DNA from: Flavobacterium chungbukense
Lineage (GTDB): Bacteria > Bacteroidota > Bacteroidia > Flavobacteriales > Flavobacteriaceae
Reading direction: 5' to 3'
Assembly: GCF_020805785.1 (NCBI RefSeq)
Contig: NZ_JAJGZV010000012.1
Coordinates: 1-64,000, forward strand
Length of the DNA: 64,000 nucleotides
Shown here: in pieces, positions 1-7,300 of the stretch
How the letters are laid out: every line of letters begins with the position of its first letter
Numbering within the stretch: the first letter of the stretch is position 1
The notes under the pieces: model-generated
The model's input: the letters and a program-made list of their open reading frames with translations, nothing else
What the model was told of the DNA's origin: nothing
Database searches by the model: none
Translations under genes and position numbers: made by a program

Positions 1-118
1 TCTCTCGATTCCATTACTCTTATTTTTTCTGTTCCGATTTGCATCGGAACGGCTGTCAATTCAATATGTCTACGAACGTGTATTTCTTTTTGTCTTCGCC
101 TGTGTTTCAAAGCGGGTG
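1..118 (-). other. Putative rRNA-operon leader, leaving the left edge
   Basis: No coding frame is convincing here. The stretch lies downstream, on the minus strand, of three tandem strong promoters. It contains a perfect 8-bp hairpin (arms 31-38 and 43-50) whose minus-strand loop reads GCAA, a GNRA-type tetraloop, with no T-run after it. I infer that this is the untranslated leader of a highly expressed stable-RNA (16S-23S-5S) operon whose mature genes lie beyond base 1. The minus-strand text also looks to me like sequence seen upstream of flavobacterial 16S genes, but that is memory and unchecked. Confidence 0.5.
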
Positions 119-149
119 CAAAACTAAAACTTCTTTTTGTTTCCTGCAA
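119..149 (-). promoter_or_regulatory. Promoter, promoter-proximal of three tandem copies
   Basis: Minus strand reads TTG, 20 bases, TAGTTTTG, then CACCCGC. This matches the Bacteroidota primary-sigma consensus (-33 TTG, 17-23 bases, -7 TAnnTTTG). The TTG sits within CTTGC, as in the two copies to the right. Confidence 0.75.
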
Positions 150-242
150 GAAAAACTTGAAATTTTTTGAAACTTTTTTTTCGCCTCATTTTCCAAATCT
201 TCCTTCCCAGTTTCTCAAAGAGCTTCCGTGTTTTGCGGGGTG

Positions 243-273
243 CAAATGTAAAAAGCATTTTCAAATCTCGCAA
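243..273 (-). promoter_or_regulatory. Promoter, middle of three tandem copies
   Basis: Minus strand reads CTTGC with TTG at 271-273, a 20-base spacer and TACATTTG at 243-250, followed by CACCCCGC. It is a full consensus match and shares the GC-rich initiation region with its two neighbours. Confidence 0.78.
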
Positions 274-364
274 GCTTTTTCGAATCTTTTTTTCTGATTT
301 TTTTCTCAGTAGCGACTCTTCCTTCCTGCCAGTATTTCGATGAACGCCTTCGCTGTTGCGGGTG

Positions 365-394
365 CAAAAGTAGCACCTTTATTTACATCTGCAA
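365..394 (-). promoter_or_regulatory. Promoter, upstream-most of three tandem copies
   Basis: Minus strand reads TTG (392-394), 19 bases, TACTTTTG (365-372), then CACCCGC. It is the third element of an evenly spaced array (about 123 bp apart) with the same CTTGC and CACCCGC surroundings. Confidence 0.78.
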
Positions 395-640
395 GCCTTT
401 TTTTTATATTTTTTCCATGTTTTTAAGCCTTATTTCTTAACACGCTGGCAATGCATTGTTTACAGATGAAGATTTTTTCGTTTTCTATAAGTCTTTTCTT
501 AAATCAGCATGCAGTATTCCGCCTTTAGCGCTTTTTTTGAATATTCTTTTTGCAGAGTTTTCGCTGTTTATGGCCGTTTTTCACTTTTATTATGCTGTCT
601 CTCGATTCTATTTTTTCGAAACTTCCTTTGAAAAACCGAT
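395..640. other. Gene-free stretch
   Basis: T-rich sequence without a convincing gene. Short open frames run through it on both strands, but they have skewed composition (many Phe), no family resemblance, and one of them runs into the structured element that follows. Confidence 0.6.
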
Positions 641-726
641 CCCCTAGCCCCGATAGAAGCGGAAATCCTTTTTGAGGCGGGGTTCGCCGCAAAAAGATTG
701 CAGCGGATAGCGGGAAACAGCTCCTT
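641..726. ncRNA. Structured flavobacterial intergenic element (RNA-like)
   Basis: A GC-rich block in AT-rich surroundings. It runs from CCCCTAGCCCCGATAGAAGC through a hairpin (CTTTTTGAGGCGG, loop, GCCGCAAAAAG) to GCGGATAGCGGGAAACAGC. The hairpin pairs CTTTTT with AAAAAG and GCGG with CCGC. I recognise this kind of sequence as recurring between genes in Flavobacterium and relatives. It may be the flavo-1 RNA motif, but I cannot confirm the name. Strand and function are unknown. Confidence 0.45.
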
Positions 727-844
727 AAACAAAAACACAATTTCAAATCCTTTAAATCCCAAATTCCAAAATTTAACCGTTCTTCAGCATGAAAAAACAT
801 TTTCATATTAGTATAGCAGAATTTCAGCTTACCTATTATATGTA

Positions 845-880
845 GAAAAAACAAACCCGACAGGTTTTGATAAACTGTCT
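845..880 (-). terminator. Candidate terminator after the DUF4294 gene
   Basis: On the minus strand, GACAGTTT and AAACCTGTC form an imperfect stem with one bulge. They are followed within a few bases by a T-rich run (complement of 844-855), about 30 bases past the DUF4294 stop. Confidence 0.5.
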
Positions 881-908
881 GGTCGTATACATTATATATT
901 AAGGAGAA

Positions 909-1592
909 TTATTTCTTATTTAACTCTTGCGCTCTTTGTTGCCACTTAAGAGACAAATCATCATAATCAATAGGAGTAGCTGGTTTTTGATTTACCAATC
1001 GACCAGATTCAAATGCACGGAGTAAAATTGTTTCTATTAAATAATCTTCGTTTACATCGTAAGGTTTGTATTCTGTCTTTAAACTAATATCAAACAAGTT
1101 TGCCGTGGTATTAGAAACAAAAGCTTTGAATCCGCTTTTTAATGTTTTAATTAATTCATAGGTGGTGATTCCTGTTTGGCGATGAATCAGTTTAACCAAT
1201 ATTTGTCCTTGCTTTCTTGAAAGCTTTTTAAGTCTTTCCTCAAATTCGTTATTAAGATAGTCTTCTACAATTTTAAAATACTTCTTTTTCTCGCTTCTAG
1301 TTTTTAAACGAGCCATTCCGTTATTTAAAGCCGTTAATCTTTCTGAAGCCAATTTTGCATACGGATACACTTTATAAACTCTATTTTGAAGAATTTGAAA
1401 CTGCTTCAATTCTTCTGCACTTAATTTTTTTTCTTTAGAAATAATTATTTCAGGCAACTGAATAGTGTCATTTAAAATAGAATCTTTTTCCGTTAGTATA
1501 TATCCCATCTGTTCATTCTCTTTTGGAGTAATCTGGGCACGACATGAAAAGGAAACAAATAATATAAATAAAATAAAGCTGGTTAATCTCAT
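909..1592 (-). CDS. DUF4294 family secreted protein
   Basis: The protein is 227 residues from the chosen ATG at 1592. A longer frame opens at 1661, but only the 1592 start puts a clean signal peptide at the N-terminus (MRLTSFILFILFVSFSCRAQ; the Cys could be lipidated). The mature part is a basic, charged domain with LPEIIISKEKK near its start and the conserved segment VYPYAKLASERL, which I recognise as DUF4294, common in Bacteroidota. Function is unknown and export to the periplasm or outer membrane is inferred. It is divergent from the M42 peptidase gene with 80 bp between the starts. A perfect TAAATTTG lies at 1643-1650 on this strand, without a clear -33 box. Confidence 0.75.
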   Translation of the reverse strand: MRLTSFILFILFVSFSCRAQITPKENEQMGYILTEKDSILNDTIQLPEIIISKEKKLSAEELKQFQILQNRVYKVYPYAKLASERLTALNNGMARLKTRSEKKKYFKIVEDYLNNEFEERLKKLSRKQGQILVKLIHRQTGITTYELIKTLKSGFKAFVSNTTANLFDISLKTEYKPYDVNEDYLIETILLRAFESGRLVNQKPATPIDYDDLSLKWQQRAQELNKK

Positions 1593-1672
1593 CGAATCAT
1601 AATTTAAATGTAAAATTATATATTTATACACAACTCTAATACCAAATTTATATTTTAGCAAAAAAATATTTT

Positions 1673-2761
1673 ATGAGCACGAAATCTATTTTAAAAGATA
1701 CTTCTGTAGCTTTCTTGGAAAGCTATCTAAATAATGCCTCTCCGACTGGTTACGAAAGCGAAGGACAAAAACTTTGGATGAATTATTTGGAACCTTATGT
1801 TGACACTTTTATTACCGATACTTACGGAACTGCAGTTGGAGTTATAAATCCTGATGCTCCTTATAAAGTTGTGATTGAAGGCCATGCTGATGAAATTTCA
1901 TGGTATGTCAATTATATTACCGAAGATGGTTTAATCTATGTGATTCGAAATGGCGGATCTGACCATCAAATTGCCCCTTCTAAAAGAGTAAACATACATA
2001 CTAAAAACGGAATTGTAAAAGGTGTTTTTGGATGGCCTGCCATTCATACTCGTTTGCGCGATAAGGAAGAAATTCCGAAATTGAGCAATATCTTTATTGA
2101 TTTGGGCTGCGAGAATAAAGAGCAAGTTGAAGCATTGGGTGTTCATGTCGGATGTGTGATTACGTATCCAGATGAATTTATGATTTTGAATGAGAATAAA
2201 TTTGTTTGTCGCGCTATTGATAATAGAATGGGCGGTTTTATGATTGCTGAAGTTGCTCGATTATTGAAAGAAAACAATATAGAGCTTCCTTTTGGTTTAT
2301 ACATAGTAAATTCTGTTCAGGAAGAAATTGGTCTTCGAGGTGCCGAAATGATTGCGCACAGAATTAAGCCAAATGTTGCTATTGTGACCGACGTTTGCCA
2401 CGATACCACTACTCCAATGATTGATAAAAAGGTTGAAGGTGACCTTAAAATGGGGAAAGGTCCTGTTATTGGTTATTCTCCGGCTATTCAAAATAAATTA
2501 CGCGATTTAATCGTAAATACTGCAGAAGAGAATAAAATTCCTTTTCAAAGACATGCAACTTCTCGTGCAACGGGTACAGATACAGATGCTTTTGCTTATA
2601 GTAATGGCGGAGTACCATCGGCATTGATTTCTCTTCCTTTGCGTTATATGCATACGACTGTTGAAATGGTTCATAGAGATGATGTGGAAAATGTAATTCA
2701 GCTTATTTATGAATCTTTGCTAAAAATTGAAAACAACGAGACTTTTTCTTATTTCAAATAA
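1673..2761 (+). CDS. M42 family metallopeptidase (aminopeptidase)
   Basis: A 362-residue cytoplasmic di-metal aminopeptidase of the M42 (PepA/FrvX-like) family, expected to trim peptides as a large tetrahedral assembly. Visible landmarks are GHADEISW (metal ligand His71, with Asp73), CRAIDNRMGG (bridging Asp183), VQEEIGLRGA (Glu217/Glu218, base and ligand), VTDVCHD (Asp240) and MHTTVEM near 327 for the last histidine. All expected metal ligands are present and the length is normal. No signal peptide. It is alone on its strand, with the regulator gene 64 bp downstream behind an inverted repeat. Substrate preference cannot be told from sequence. Confidence 0.93.
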   Translation: MSTKSILKDTSVAFLESYLNNASPTGYESEGQKLWMNYLEPYVDTFITDTYGTAVGVINPDAPYKVVIEGHADEISWYVNYITEDGLIYVIRNGGSDHQIAPSKRVNIHTKNGIVKGVFGWPAIHTRLRDKEEIPKLSNIFIDLGCENKEQVEALGVHVGCVITYPDEFMILNENKFVCRAIDNRMGGFMIAEVARLLKENNIELPFGLYIVNSVQEEIGLRGAEMIAHRIKPNVAIVTDVCHDTTTPMIDKKVEGDLKMGKGPVIGYSPAIQNKLRDLIVNTAEENKIPFQRHATSRATGTDTDAFAYSNGGVPSALISLPLRYMHTTVEMVHRDDVENVIQLIYESLLKIENNETFSYFK

Positions 2762-2775
2762 AACATATCTTTAGT

Positions 2776-2812
2776 GTAAATCTGGTTTGAATTTTATTTG
2801 GACCAGATTTAC
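2776..2812. promoter_or_regulatory. Perfect 11-bp inverted repeat before the response-regulator gene
   Basis: GTAAATCTGGT (2776-2786) and ACCAGATTTAC (2802-2812) are exact reverse complements with a 15-base spacer, 13 bases before the response-regulator start. No T-run follows, so a terminator is less likely than an operator or an mRNA hairpin over the start region. Confidence 0.45.
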
Positions 2813-2825
2813 AAATAAAACTAAC

Positions 2826-3506
2826 ATGAAAATATTACTACTCGAAGACGATTTTACTTTATCTAAAGAAATCTCAGCATTCTTTGTTGCTAAGGAATTC
2901 GAGTGTATTCCTTATTATGACGGAACTTTTTTGCTAAAAAAATATTTTCCATATGATTATGACATCATCATTCTTGATATAAATGTTCCTGGAATAAACG
3001 GAATTGAAGTTTGCAAAGGCATTCGAGAAATCGATAAAAAGACGCCAATTATTATGCTGACCGCTTTTAGTGAAATTGAAGATAAATTATCATCTTTTGA
3101 CAGCGGCGCAGACGATTATTTGGTTAAACCATTTCATTTTGATGAACTATATGCTCGAGTGCAATCGCTACTGAGAAGAAAAGAAGTGCCGCAGCAAATT
3201 GAAAATAAGATAATTATCAAAGATTTAGAGATTTTTGAAGAAGAAATGAAAGTTTTTAGATCTGGGGAAGAAATTAAACTTACCCCAAAAGAATTCAAAT
3301 TGATTCTTATTCTTGCACATGCAAAAGGAAAAGTATTGTCTAAACAATTTATTGCCGAAAAACTTTGGGATTACCACATCGAAACCAATCAGAATACAAT
3401 TGAGGTTTATATTAATTTTTTGAGGAAAAAAATAGATAAAGATCATGAAACCAAACTTATTCGTACCAAAGTGGGTTACGGATATTATTTAAGCGATCTG
3501 GAATGA
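2826..3506 (+). CDS. OmpR/PhoB-family response regulator
   Basis: 226 residues from ATG 2826. A frame open from 2787 would add 13 unconserved residues, whereas MKILLLEDD is the usual receiver start. The receiver domain shows acidic pair Glu7/Asp8, phosphoacceptor Asp51 (IILDINVPG), Thr79 and Lys101 (LVKPFHF). A winged-helix DNA-binding domain fills about 130-226 (LTPKEFKLILIL, and VGYGYYL at the end). It overlaps the kinase gene in an ATGA junction, so the two are co-translated. It probably controls the metal efflux operon that follows (CusR/CzcR-like role), which is inferred from position and from the direct repeats at 4869-4910. Confidence 0.93.
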   Translation: MKILLLEDDFTLSKEISAFFVAKEFECIPYYDGTFLLKKYFPYDYDIIILDINVPGINGIEVCKGIREIDKKTPIIMLTAFSEIEDKLSSFDSGADDYLVKPFHFDELYARVQSLLRRKEVPQQIENKIIIKDLEIFEEEMKVFRSGEEIKLTPKEFKLILILAHAKGKVLSKQFIAEKLWDYHIETNQNTIEVYINFLRKKIDKDHETKLIRTKVGYGYYLSDLE

Positions 3507-4864
3507 CATTAAAAAATCGAATATCACTTTTAGTAAGTTTGCTGTTCACCATACTTTTTGGTTTGGCATCTACTGTGATATTCATTCTATATTCTAATTA
3601 TCGAAAAGAAGAATTTCGAGATCGTTTAGAAATCAAAGCATTATCTAACATAAAGCTTTTAGTAAATGTCAAACAGGTTGATAACCAGCTTTTAAAAATT
3701 ATTGACCAAAATTCGATTAATAAATTATATGATGAGAAGACATTGGTTTTCGATTCTAATTACAAACTCATTTACAGCAGTATAGACGATGCTAAAATCA
3801 ACTGGTCTGTAGATGATTTAAAATACTTAAAGAAAAACAAAACGTTTTTTAAACAGCAGGGAGATTACGAAGTCTATGGTGTTTTTTATGATACAAATGA
3901 TAAAGATTTTTATGCTTTAATATCGGCAACAGATGATTATGGCAAAAAGAAACTGCTTTTTTTACGTTACACTTTAATTGTATCTTACATCTTTTTCACT
4001 TGTTTATGCTGGGTTATTACTTCATTTACTGTTAGAAAATTGATGAATCCGCTTAATGACTTTCATCAAAAAATAAAAAACATAAACGAAAATAATTTAG
4101 ATACGAGAATTGAATCCAAAAGCAGTAAAAATGAAATTGATCTGATCGCAGATGAGTTTAATTTTATGATGGATCGAATTGAAATTTCGTATCAAAAGCA
4201 AAAGGAATTTACAGCTCACGCTTCTCACGAGTTAAGAACTCCGCTTTCGAGAATGACTTCGCAAATTGAAAACGCTGTTTCTGATCCTGATATTCAACCA
4301 AAAAATAAATCTTTCTTAAATGGAATATTAGGAGATGTCAATCATTTAAGCGAATTGATCCATTCTCTTCTTATCCTTTCTAAAATTGATAATAAAAGAA
4401 CTGAAATTCATGAAACACTGCGAATTGATGAAATTTTATTTTCTTCGATTGAAAAGATAAATAAAACCTTTCCAGACTTCATCATCCTTTTTGAAATTGA
4501 GGACAGTGACAATCTTGACACCGCTTTGGAGATTCAAGGAAACAAAAATTTATTAGAAATTGCTTTAACAAATGTCTTAAAAAATGCTTGTATTTACTCA
4601 GACAATAAACAAGCCAAAGTAACTATTAGCACCGATCACTATCACTTGATTGTATCGGTTTCGAATACTGGAAACACATTAAATGAAGAAGAACAAAAAA
4701 ATCTTTTTCAGCCTTTTATGCGCGGACAAAATTCTAAAGGAACTGCCGGATTTGGACTTGGTTTAAGAATTGTACACAGAATACTGACTTTGCACAAAGT
4801 AAACATAAAATACTCAATACCAACCACTAACACGAATTTGTTTCAGTTATTTTTCAATTTGTAA
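3503..4864 (+). CDS. Sensor histidine kinase with HAMP domain
   Basis: A 453-residue inner-membrane kinase. TM1 lies at about 9-31, followed by a roughly 130-residue periplasmic sensor region, TM2 at about 155-175 and a HAMP linker. The HisKA box ASHELRTPLSRM carries phosphoacceptor His242. The ATPase domain ends in GFGLGLRIVHRIL (G2 box), with NVLKNACIYS as the N box. The architecture resembles CusS/CzcS metal sensors. The periplasmic region has few Cys or His, so the ligand cannot be named. Its start overlaps the regulator stop by 4 bases. The efflux genes begin 84 bp downstream. Confidence 0.93.
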   Translation: MTLKNRISLLVSLLFTILFGLASTVIFILYSNYRKEEFRDRLEIKALSNIKLLVNVKQVDNQLLKIIDQNSINKLYDEKTLVFDSNYKLIYSSIDDAKINWSVDDLKYLKKNKTFFKQQGDYEVYGVFYDTNDKDFYALISATDDYGKKKLLFLRYTLIVSYIFFTCLCWVITSFTVRKLMNPLNDFHQKIKNINENNLDTRIESKSSKNEIDLIADEFNFMMDRIEISYQKQKEFTAHASHELRTPLSRMTSQIENAVSDPDIQPKNKSFLNGILGDVNHLSELIHSLLILSKIDNKRTEIHETLRIDEILFSSIEKINKTFPDFIILFEIEDSDNLDTALEIQGNKNLLEIALTNVLKNACIYSDNKQAKVTISTDHYHLIVSVSNTGNTLNEEEQKNLFQPFMRGQNSKGTAGFGLGLRIVHRILTLHKVNIKYSIPTTNTNLFQLFFNL

Positions 4865-4868
4865 GCTT

Positions 4869-4910
4869 TTTTAAGCTATTTTTAAGGTAGATTTTAAGGT
4901 CTCTTAAAGC
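4869..4910 (+). promoter_or_regulatory. Direct repeats, candidate OmpR-type regulator site
   Basis: TTTTAAG-like units recur with TTAAG starting at 4871, 4882 and 4894, and TTAAAG at 4904, about one helical turn apart. Tandem half-sites at about 11-bp spacing are the classic binding pattern of OmpR-family regulators. A near-consensus -7 box (CATATTTG, 4921-4928) follows, 20 bases before the tolC-like start. I infer that the adjacent regulator activates here. Confidence 0.5.
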
Positions 4911-4948
4911 CTGTTGATAGCATATTTGTACAAATTAAAGATGATACA

Positions 4949-6196
4949 ATGAAAAAGTTATTCGCACTGCTGTTATTTGCACTTCTCAATCAAGCTGCAA
5001 TAGCTCAAAAAACAGTTACTCTTCAAGACTGTGAAACTCAATTTTTAAAAAAGAATCTATTTTTACTAGCATCTCAATATAATATCGATGCCTCGAGAGC
5101 GCTAACTATTCAAGCTCGTATCTGGGATAACCCTACAATTTCGGCAGAATTAAATGCCTATAATCCTGAAAGAGATAAGTATTTTGATATAGGTAAAGAG
5201 GGCCAGAAAGTCTTTGCAATCGAACAGCTTATTTATCTTGGCGGAAAAAAAAGAAATGAAGTAAAGTTAGCTCAAGCAAATGAGAAATTGGCTGAGTTTC
5301 AGTTTAATGATTTACTCCGCACACTAAAACTTCAATTGCGCAAAAGTTTTTATACTGTTTATTACAACTCCAAAAATCTCGAAAACACCGACAAACAGCT
5401 CGCTCATATTGAAAACCTAATTAATTCGTATTCTGTTCAGGCACAAAAAGGAAACATTCCTCTTAAAGATGTGGTCCGTCTGCAATCCTTGTATCTTAAT
5501 TTTAAAAACGAAAGATTAGAAGTTATAAATGACAATATCGATGAGCAAGCGAATTTAAAACTATTGATGAATGAAACTCAAAATGTAGTTCCAATAGTTG
5601 CCAAAGATGATTCGAATAAATATCTAAAACCAATTGAATTTGATCTTAAAAGTTTTGAAGAACAAGCAATTGCAAATCGACCAGATTATTTGGCTAAACA
5701 AAAAGAAATTGACGCTAACGAACTGAATGTGAGATGGCAAAAATCTCTTTCTGTTCCAGACATAACTGTAGGAGCAAATTATGATCAACGCAGCGGAGCT
5801 TTTAATAGAGAAGCAAATGTCAATGTTGCTATTCCGCTTCCTCTTTGGAATAAAAATAAAGGTAATATCAAATATGCTCAAACCATTTTAGAGCAGTCGA
5901 AAATCGAAAAACAAAATTTTGAATTACAGCTACAAACAGAAATTACTTCTGCTTGGACAAAATGGGATGAATCAAGACAAAATTATTCTGTTATAAAACC
6001 TACTGTAAATTCTGATTTTGAAGCTGTTTACAACGGAATGCTGACCAACTTTCAAAAACGAAATGTCAGCCTTCTAGAATTTACCGATTTCATGGAAAGT
6101 TATAATCAAGCTATAATTCAATTAAATGAACTAAAGAAAAAAGTAGTAATAGCTGGCGAGGAATTAAATAGCACAATCAATAAAGATTTATTTTAA
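4949..6196 (+). CDS. TolC-family outer-membrane efflux protein (CzcC/CusC-like)
   Basis: A 415-residue outer-membrane channel with signal peptide MKKLFALLLFALLNQAAIAQ. It has the two OEP repeats rich in long amphipathic helices (for example KLQLRKSFYTVYYNSKN and the matching LQLQTEITSAWTKWDESRQ). The conserved VNVAIPLPLWNKNKG segment is characteristic of the CzcC group. It would form the exit duct of the tripartite pump built with the two genes that follow (15 bp and 3 bp gaps). Length is as expected for CzcC-like members. Confidence 0.9.
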   Translation: MKKLFALLLFALLNQAAIAQKTVTLQDCETQFLKKNLFLLASQYNIDASRALTIQARIWDNPTISAELNAYNPERDKYFDIGKEGQKVFAIEQLIYLGGKKRNEVKLAQANEKLAEFQFNDLLRTLKLQLRKSFYTVYYNSKNLENTDKQLAHIENLINSYSVQAQKGNIPLKDVVRLQSLYLNFKNERLEVINDNIDEQANLKLLMNETQNVVPIVAKDDSNKYLKPIEFDLKSFEEQAIANRPDYLAKQKEIDANELNVRWQKSLSVPDITVGANYDQRSGAFNREANVNVAIPLPLWNKNKGNIKYAQTILEQSKIEKQNFELQLQTEITSAWTKWDESRQNYSVIKPTVNSDFEAVYNGMLTNFQKRNVSLLEFTDFMESYNQAIIQLNELKKKVVIAGEELNSTINKDLF

Positions 6197-6211
6197 AAAA
6201 ATAGTAAAGAA

Positions 6212-7297
6212 ATGAAACATACATTATTAATCGGAATCGCAATTGTAAGTCTATCTCTGGCAAGCTGCAAAAAAGAAGTTGAAAATCCAGAAACAAATAC
6301 TTCATTTGTTTTAAGTGATGCTATGCTTAAAACTACTACTACCACTGAAGCGCAAACTCAGCCGCTAAAAAACGAACTTAGTTTCTACGGAAAAATTACG
6401 GCAGACAATAATAAAATGATTGACGTTTATCCTCTAGTTGGCGGAAATGTAATGAAAGTAAATGTTGAACTTGGAGATTATGTCAAAAAAGGACAAGTTC
6501 TAGCCACAATAAAAAGTACGGATGTTGCTGATTTTGAAAAACAATCTATTGATGCTAAAAGTGATTTGTTGGTAGCCAAAAATAATTTGAAAGTTGCCCA
6601 AGAATTATTTGACGGAAAATTAAATTCTGAAAGTGATGTTCTTCAAGCAAAATCTGAAGTTAATAAAGCGCAATCTCAATTGAGTAAAATTCAGGAAACC
6701 TACAAAATCTACAATATTAAAGCGGGATCTATTTATGAAGTAACAGCTCCAATAAGCGGTTTCATTATTCAAAAAAGTATCAACCAAGACATGCTTTTGC
6801 GTAATGACCGTTCTGAAAACATCTTCGACATCGCAGAAATCAGCGAGGTTTGGGCAATGGCAAATATTAATGAAATTGATATTAATAAAGTAAAATTAGG
6901 AACCAATGCAGCCGTGACAACTTTAAGTTATCCTGACAAAATTTTTAATGGTAAAGTTGATAAAATCTACAATGTAATTGATCCTGAAACAAAAGCAATG
7001 CAGGCAAGAATTAAATTAAACAATCCAGATTATATGCTTAAGCCTGATATGAATGCGAATATTAAATTGTCTTTTAATGAAAACCAATCCATGATAGCCG
7101 TGCCAAGTAAAGCGATTGTATTTGACAAAAGCAAAAATTTTGTTGTTGTTTTTAAAGATCGTAACAACATAGAAACCAGACAAGTTGAAGTATACAGAGT
7201 AGTTGGCGACACCACTTATATCTCAAGCGGGTTAAAAGAAAACGAGAAAGTGATCACAAACAATCAGCTATTTATTTATGGTGCTTTAAATAATTAA
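6212..7297 (+). CDS. RND efflux periplasmic adaptor (CzcB/CusB-like lipoprotein)
   Basis: A 361-residue membrane-fusion protein with lipobox LASC, so Cys19 is probably acylated. It has a biotinyl-lipoyl-like half motif (VMKVNVELGDYVKKGQVLA), a coiled-coil hairpin at about 110-160, the second lipoyl half (ITAPISGF type, here VTAPISGFIIQKS), and beta-barrel and membrane-proximal domains. It bridges the inner-membrane pump to the TolC-type channel. No Met-rich or His-rich metal-binding N-terminus is visible, unlike some CusB proteins. It sits between the tolC-like and RND genes in one operon. Confidence 0.9.
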   Translation: MKHTLLIGIAIVSLSLASCKKEVENPETNTSFVLSDAMLKTTTTTEAQTQPLKNELSFYGKITADNNKMIDVYPLVGGNVMKVNVELGDYVKKGQVLATIKSTDVADFEKQSIDAKSDLLVAKNNLKVAQELFDGKLNSESDVLQAKSEVNKAQSQLSKIQETYKIYNIKAGSIYEVTAPISGFIIQKSINQDMLLRNDRSENIFDIAEISEVWAMANINEIDINKVKLGTNAAVTTLSYPDKIFNGKVDKIYNVIDPETKAMQARIKLNNPDYMLKPDMNANIKLSFNENQSMIAVPSKAIVFDKSKNFVVVFKDRNNIETRQVEVYRVVGDTTYISSGLKENEKVITNNQLFIYGALNN

Positions 7298-7300
7298 GAC

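Noticed and set aside
456..854. Open frames of 63-109 residues on both strands near 0.5-0.85 kb
   Set aside because: They overlap each other, run through the structured GC-rich element, have odd Phe/Arg-rich composition and no start context or family likeness.
2776..2812. Inverted repeat as terminator of the M42 peptidase gene
   Set aside because: It has no T-run, unlike the other terminators in the window, so it is listed as a possible regulatory site instead.
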